Assembly: GCA_963732855.1 (NCBI GenBank)
Contig: CAVTBB010000003.1
Coordinates: forward strand, 124,001-188,000
Source: DASXVU01 sp963732855
GTDB lineage: Archaea > Thermoplasmatota > Thermoplasmata > Methanomassiliicoccales > UBA472
Reading direction: 5' to 3'
DNA length: 64,000 nucleotides
The notes below the pieces were generated by a model. That model searched no databases and was not told the origin of the DNA. It saw only the letters and a list, made by a program, of their open reading frames with translations. A program made the translations under genes and the position numbers. Below are positions 62,864 to 64,000 of the stretch, in pieces. Every line of letters begins with the position of its first letter. The stretch's first letter is position 1.

Positions 62864-63661
62864 TTAACGTTTATCATCGAGGAGCTCTTCACACAGCGGG
62901 ATAGGTTCGCGATATTCCCCTTCTTTGATGATCCGCCTCAGGAAGGAGCGTGTCCTTTCGTTCTTAGGGCTGGTGAAGATGTTCTCCGGGGGGCCTTCCT
63001 CGGCGATCACGCCCTGGTCCATGAAGATGACCCGGTCGGCCACCTCCCTGGCGAAGCCCATTTCATGCGTTACGACCACCATCGTCATTCCGGTGTTAAG
63101 CGCCAGGTCCTTCATGACGTCCAGCACCTCACCGATGAGTTCCGGGTCGAGGGCTGATGTGGGTTCATCGAAGAGAATGACCTTCGGGTTCATGGCGATG
63201 CACCGCGCAATGGCGACTCGTTGTTGCTGTCCGCCTGATAGTTGACCAGGATACGCGTCTGCCTTCTCTACGAGGCCGACCTTCTTCAACGCCTCGATAG
63301 CCAGACGGTCCGCCTCCTCCTTCTCCATTTTCTTGACCTTAAGGAGGGCTAGCGAGACATTTTTTCTCACGGGCAGATGCATGAAGAGGTTGAAACTTTG
63401 GAACACCATGTTCATTTGCGCCCTGACCGCGTTTATGTCGGTATCCTCTGCCATGAGATCGACGCCTTCAAAGAACACTTTTCCGCTGGTCGGTTCGTTG
63501 AGCAGGTTCAAACAACGGAGCAACGTGCTCTTGCCGCTTCCGCTCGGTCCGATAATCACGACACATTCGTTTGCCATGATACTCATCGTGATGTCCTTCA
63601 GAACCTTGTGATCTCCAAAGGACTTCCCAAGATTTATGGTCTCGATGATGGGGTTCGCCAT
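62864..63661 (-). CDS. glnQ: Amino acid ABC transporter ATP-binding protein (GlnQ-like)
   Basis: 265 residues. Walker A GPSGSGKSTLLRCLN, Q-loop MVFQSFNLFMH, signature LSGGQQQRVAIARCIAMNP, Walker B VILFDEPTSALDPEL, and H-loop VVTHEMGFAREVADRV are all intact. The DPELIGEVLDVMKDLA stretch is typical of the polar amino acid (PAAT/GlnQ) subfamily. The adjacent permease, read in the same direction and ending two bases upstream, belongs to the same system. The substrate is unknown; the binding protein would lie outside the window. Confidence 0.94.
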   Translation of the reverse strand: MANPIIETINLGKSFGDHKVLKDITMSIMANECVVIIGPSGSGKSTLLRCLNLLNEPTSGKVFFEGVDLMAEDTDINAVRAQMNMVFQSFNLFMHLPVRKNVSLALLKVKKMEKEEADRLAIEALKKVGLVEKADAYPGQLSGGQQQRVAIARCIAMNPKVILFDEPTSALDPELIGEVLDVMKDLALNTGMTMVVVTHEMGFAREVADRVIFMDQGVIAEEGPPENIFTSPKNERTRSFLRRIIKEGEYREPIPLCEELLDDKR

Positions 63662-63663
63662 TT

Positions 63664-64000
63664 CTAAGCACTCCCCATCATTCCTGGGATGGCAAATCTT
63701 CTCTCCACATATCTCATGACCCTCGATGTCGAGAAGGTCACGATGAAGTACATGATCGCGATAAAGATGTAAACCACGAAGGGTTGGAATGTATCGGCGG
63801 CCACTTCCCTTCCAGCAAAGAAGAATTCGGTGACGCCGATTGTAAAGACCAAGGAAGAATCTTTTATCATAGTTATGAACTCATTGGTGTAGGATGGCAA
63901 CGAGTTGCGAAGGGCCTGCGGAATTATGATCTGGAACATGGAATGGTTATATGAGAGCCCCATGGATCTCGACGCTTCCATCTGCCCCTTTGGAATAGAT
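63664..64000 (-). CDS. Amino acid ABC transporter permease, partial at right edge
   Basis: The last 112 or so residues of a PAAT-family permease. The EAA loop (GQMEASRSMGLSYNHSMFQIIIPQALRNSLPSYTNEF) contacts the ATPase, and two membrane segments follow (DSSLVFTIGVTEFFFAG; FVVYIFIAIMYFIVTFSTS). The N-terminus and first helices lie beyond position 64000. It is the partner of glnQ. Confidence 0.93.
   Translation of the reverse strand, partial: SIPKGQMEASRSMGLSYNHSMFQIIIPQALRNSLPSYTNEFITMIKDSSLVFTIGVTEFFFAGREVAADTFQPFVVYIFIAIMYFIVTFSTSRVMRYVERRFAIPGMMGSA

Overview
The window is archaeal. It carries a PAN proteasomal ATPase beside MBF1, aIF2-gamma, aIF5B, S6e, L24e, S28e, L7Ae, an archaeal-type ProRS, GINS, HerA, CTP-type riboflavin kinase, pantoate kinase and HTH_10 regulators. 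Many genes have a TATA-like box about 25-30 nt upstream of the start codon, as expected for leaderless archaeal transcripts. A DUF2099 protein (methanogenesis marker 8), PAN (absent from Thermoplasma) and large FN3/SBBP surface proteins point to a Thermoplasmatota methanogen or close relative, for example Methanomassiliicoccales-like. That placement is inference.

Layout: 1-4.3 kb holds a multi-PAS sensor cut by the left edge, a DUF2240 protein, a degenerate methyltransferase and an IS4-superfamily insertion sequence. 4.7-17 kb holds three giant or large surface proteins (FN3 array; Ig-like; SBBP propeller) around a conserved MBF1/PAN/GPN-GTPase core. 17-23 kb is accessory: small membrane proteins, an oxidoreductase, a divergent HTH_10/DUF4386 pair, then a tRNA-Lys whose 3' end is repeated about 1.9 kb away, bracketing one broken membrane-sensor gene. 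23-44 kb is mostly housekeeping: GINS, DUF167-Toprim, gcvPA-gcvPB, tmk, coaBC-pantoate kinase, DUF357-HerA, prs, proS, trmI, marC, purS-purL-purQ, the riboflavin kinase/regulator and marker 8. 44-52.5 kb holds two translation clusters (S6e-aIF2gamma-PIN; L7Ae-S28e-L24e-Ndk-aIF5B) separated by a His-tailed DMT transporter and membrane proteins. 52.6-64 kb holds a ThiN-AIR synthase fusion, a por operon with a helical-barrel protein, rubrerythrin, ilvE/ilvN and an amino-acid ABC transporter running off the right edge.

A striking feature is the number of broken reading frames. GINS, pantoate kinase and ProRS, which should be important or essential, each need a one-base correction, in at least two cases in a G run. 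The membrane sensor needs two, a DUF3307-like remnant two and a YdeI-like remnant about three. Two further genes carry one in-frame stop each, and a short-chain dehydrogenase stub carries one too. Breaks in core genes suggest residual sequence errors; breaks in accessory genes may be real decay.

The most interesting observations are the tRNA-Lys-bracketed segment (candidate minimal integrated element), an inverted repeat at the expected transcription start of the riboflavin kinase/regulator gene next to a methanogenesis marker gene, the ThiN-AIR synthase fusion, and an FN3 domain on the cytoplasmic side of a membrane anchor.
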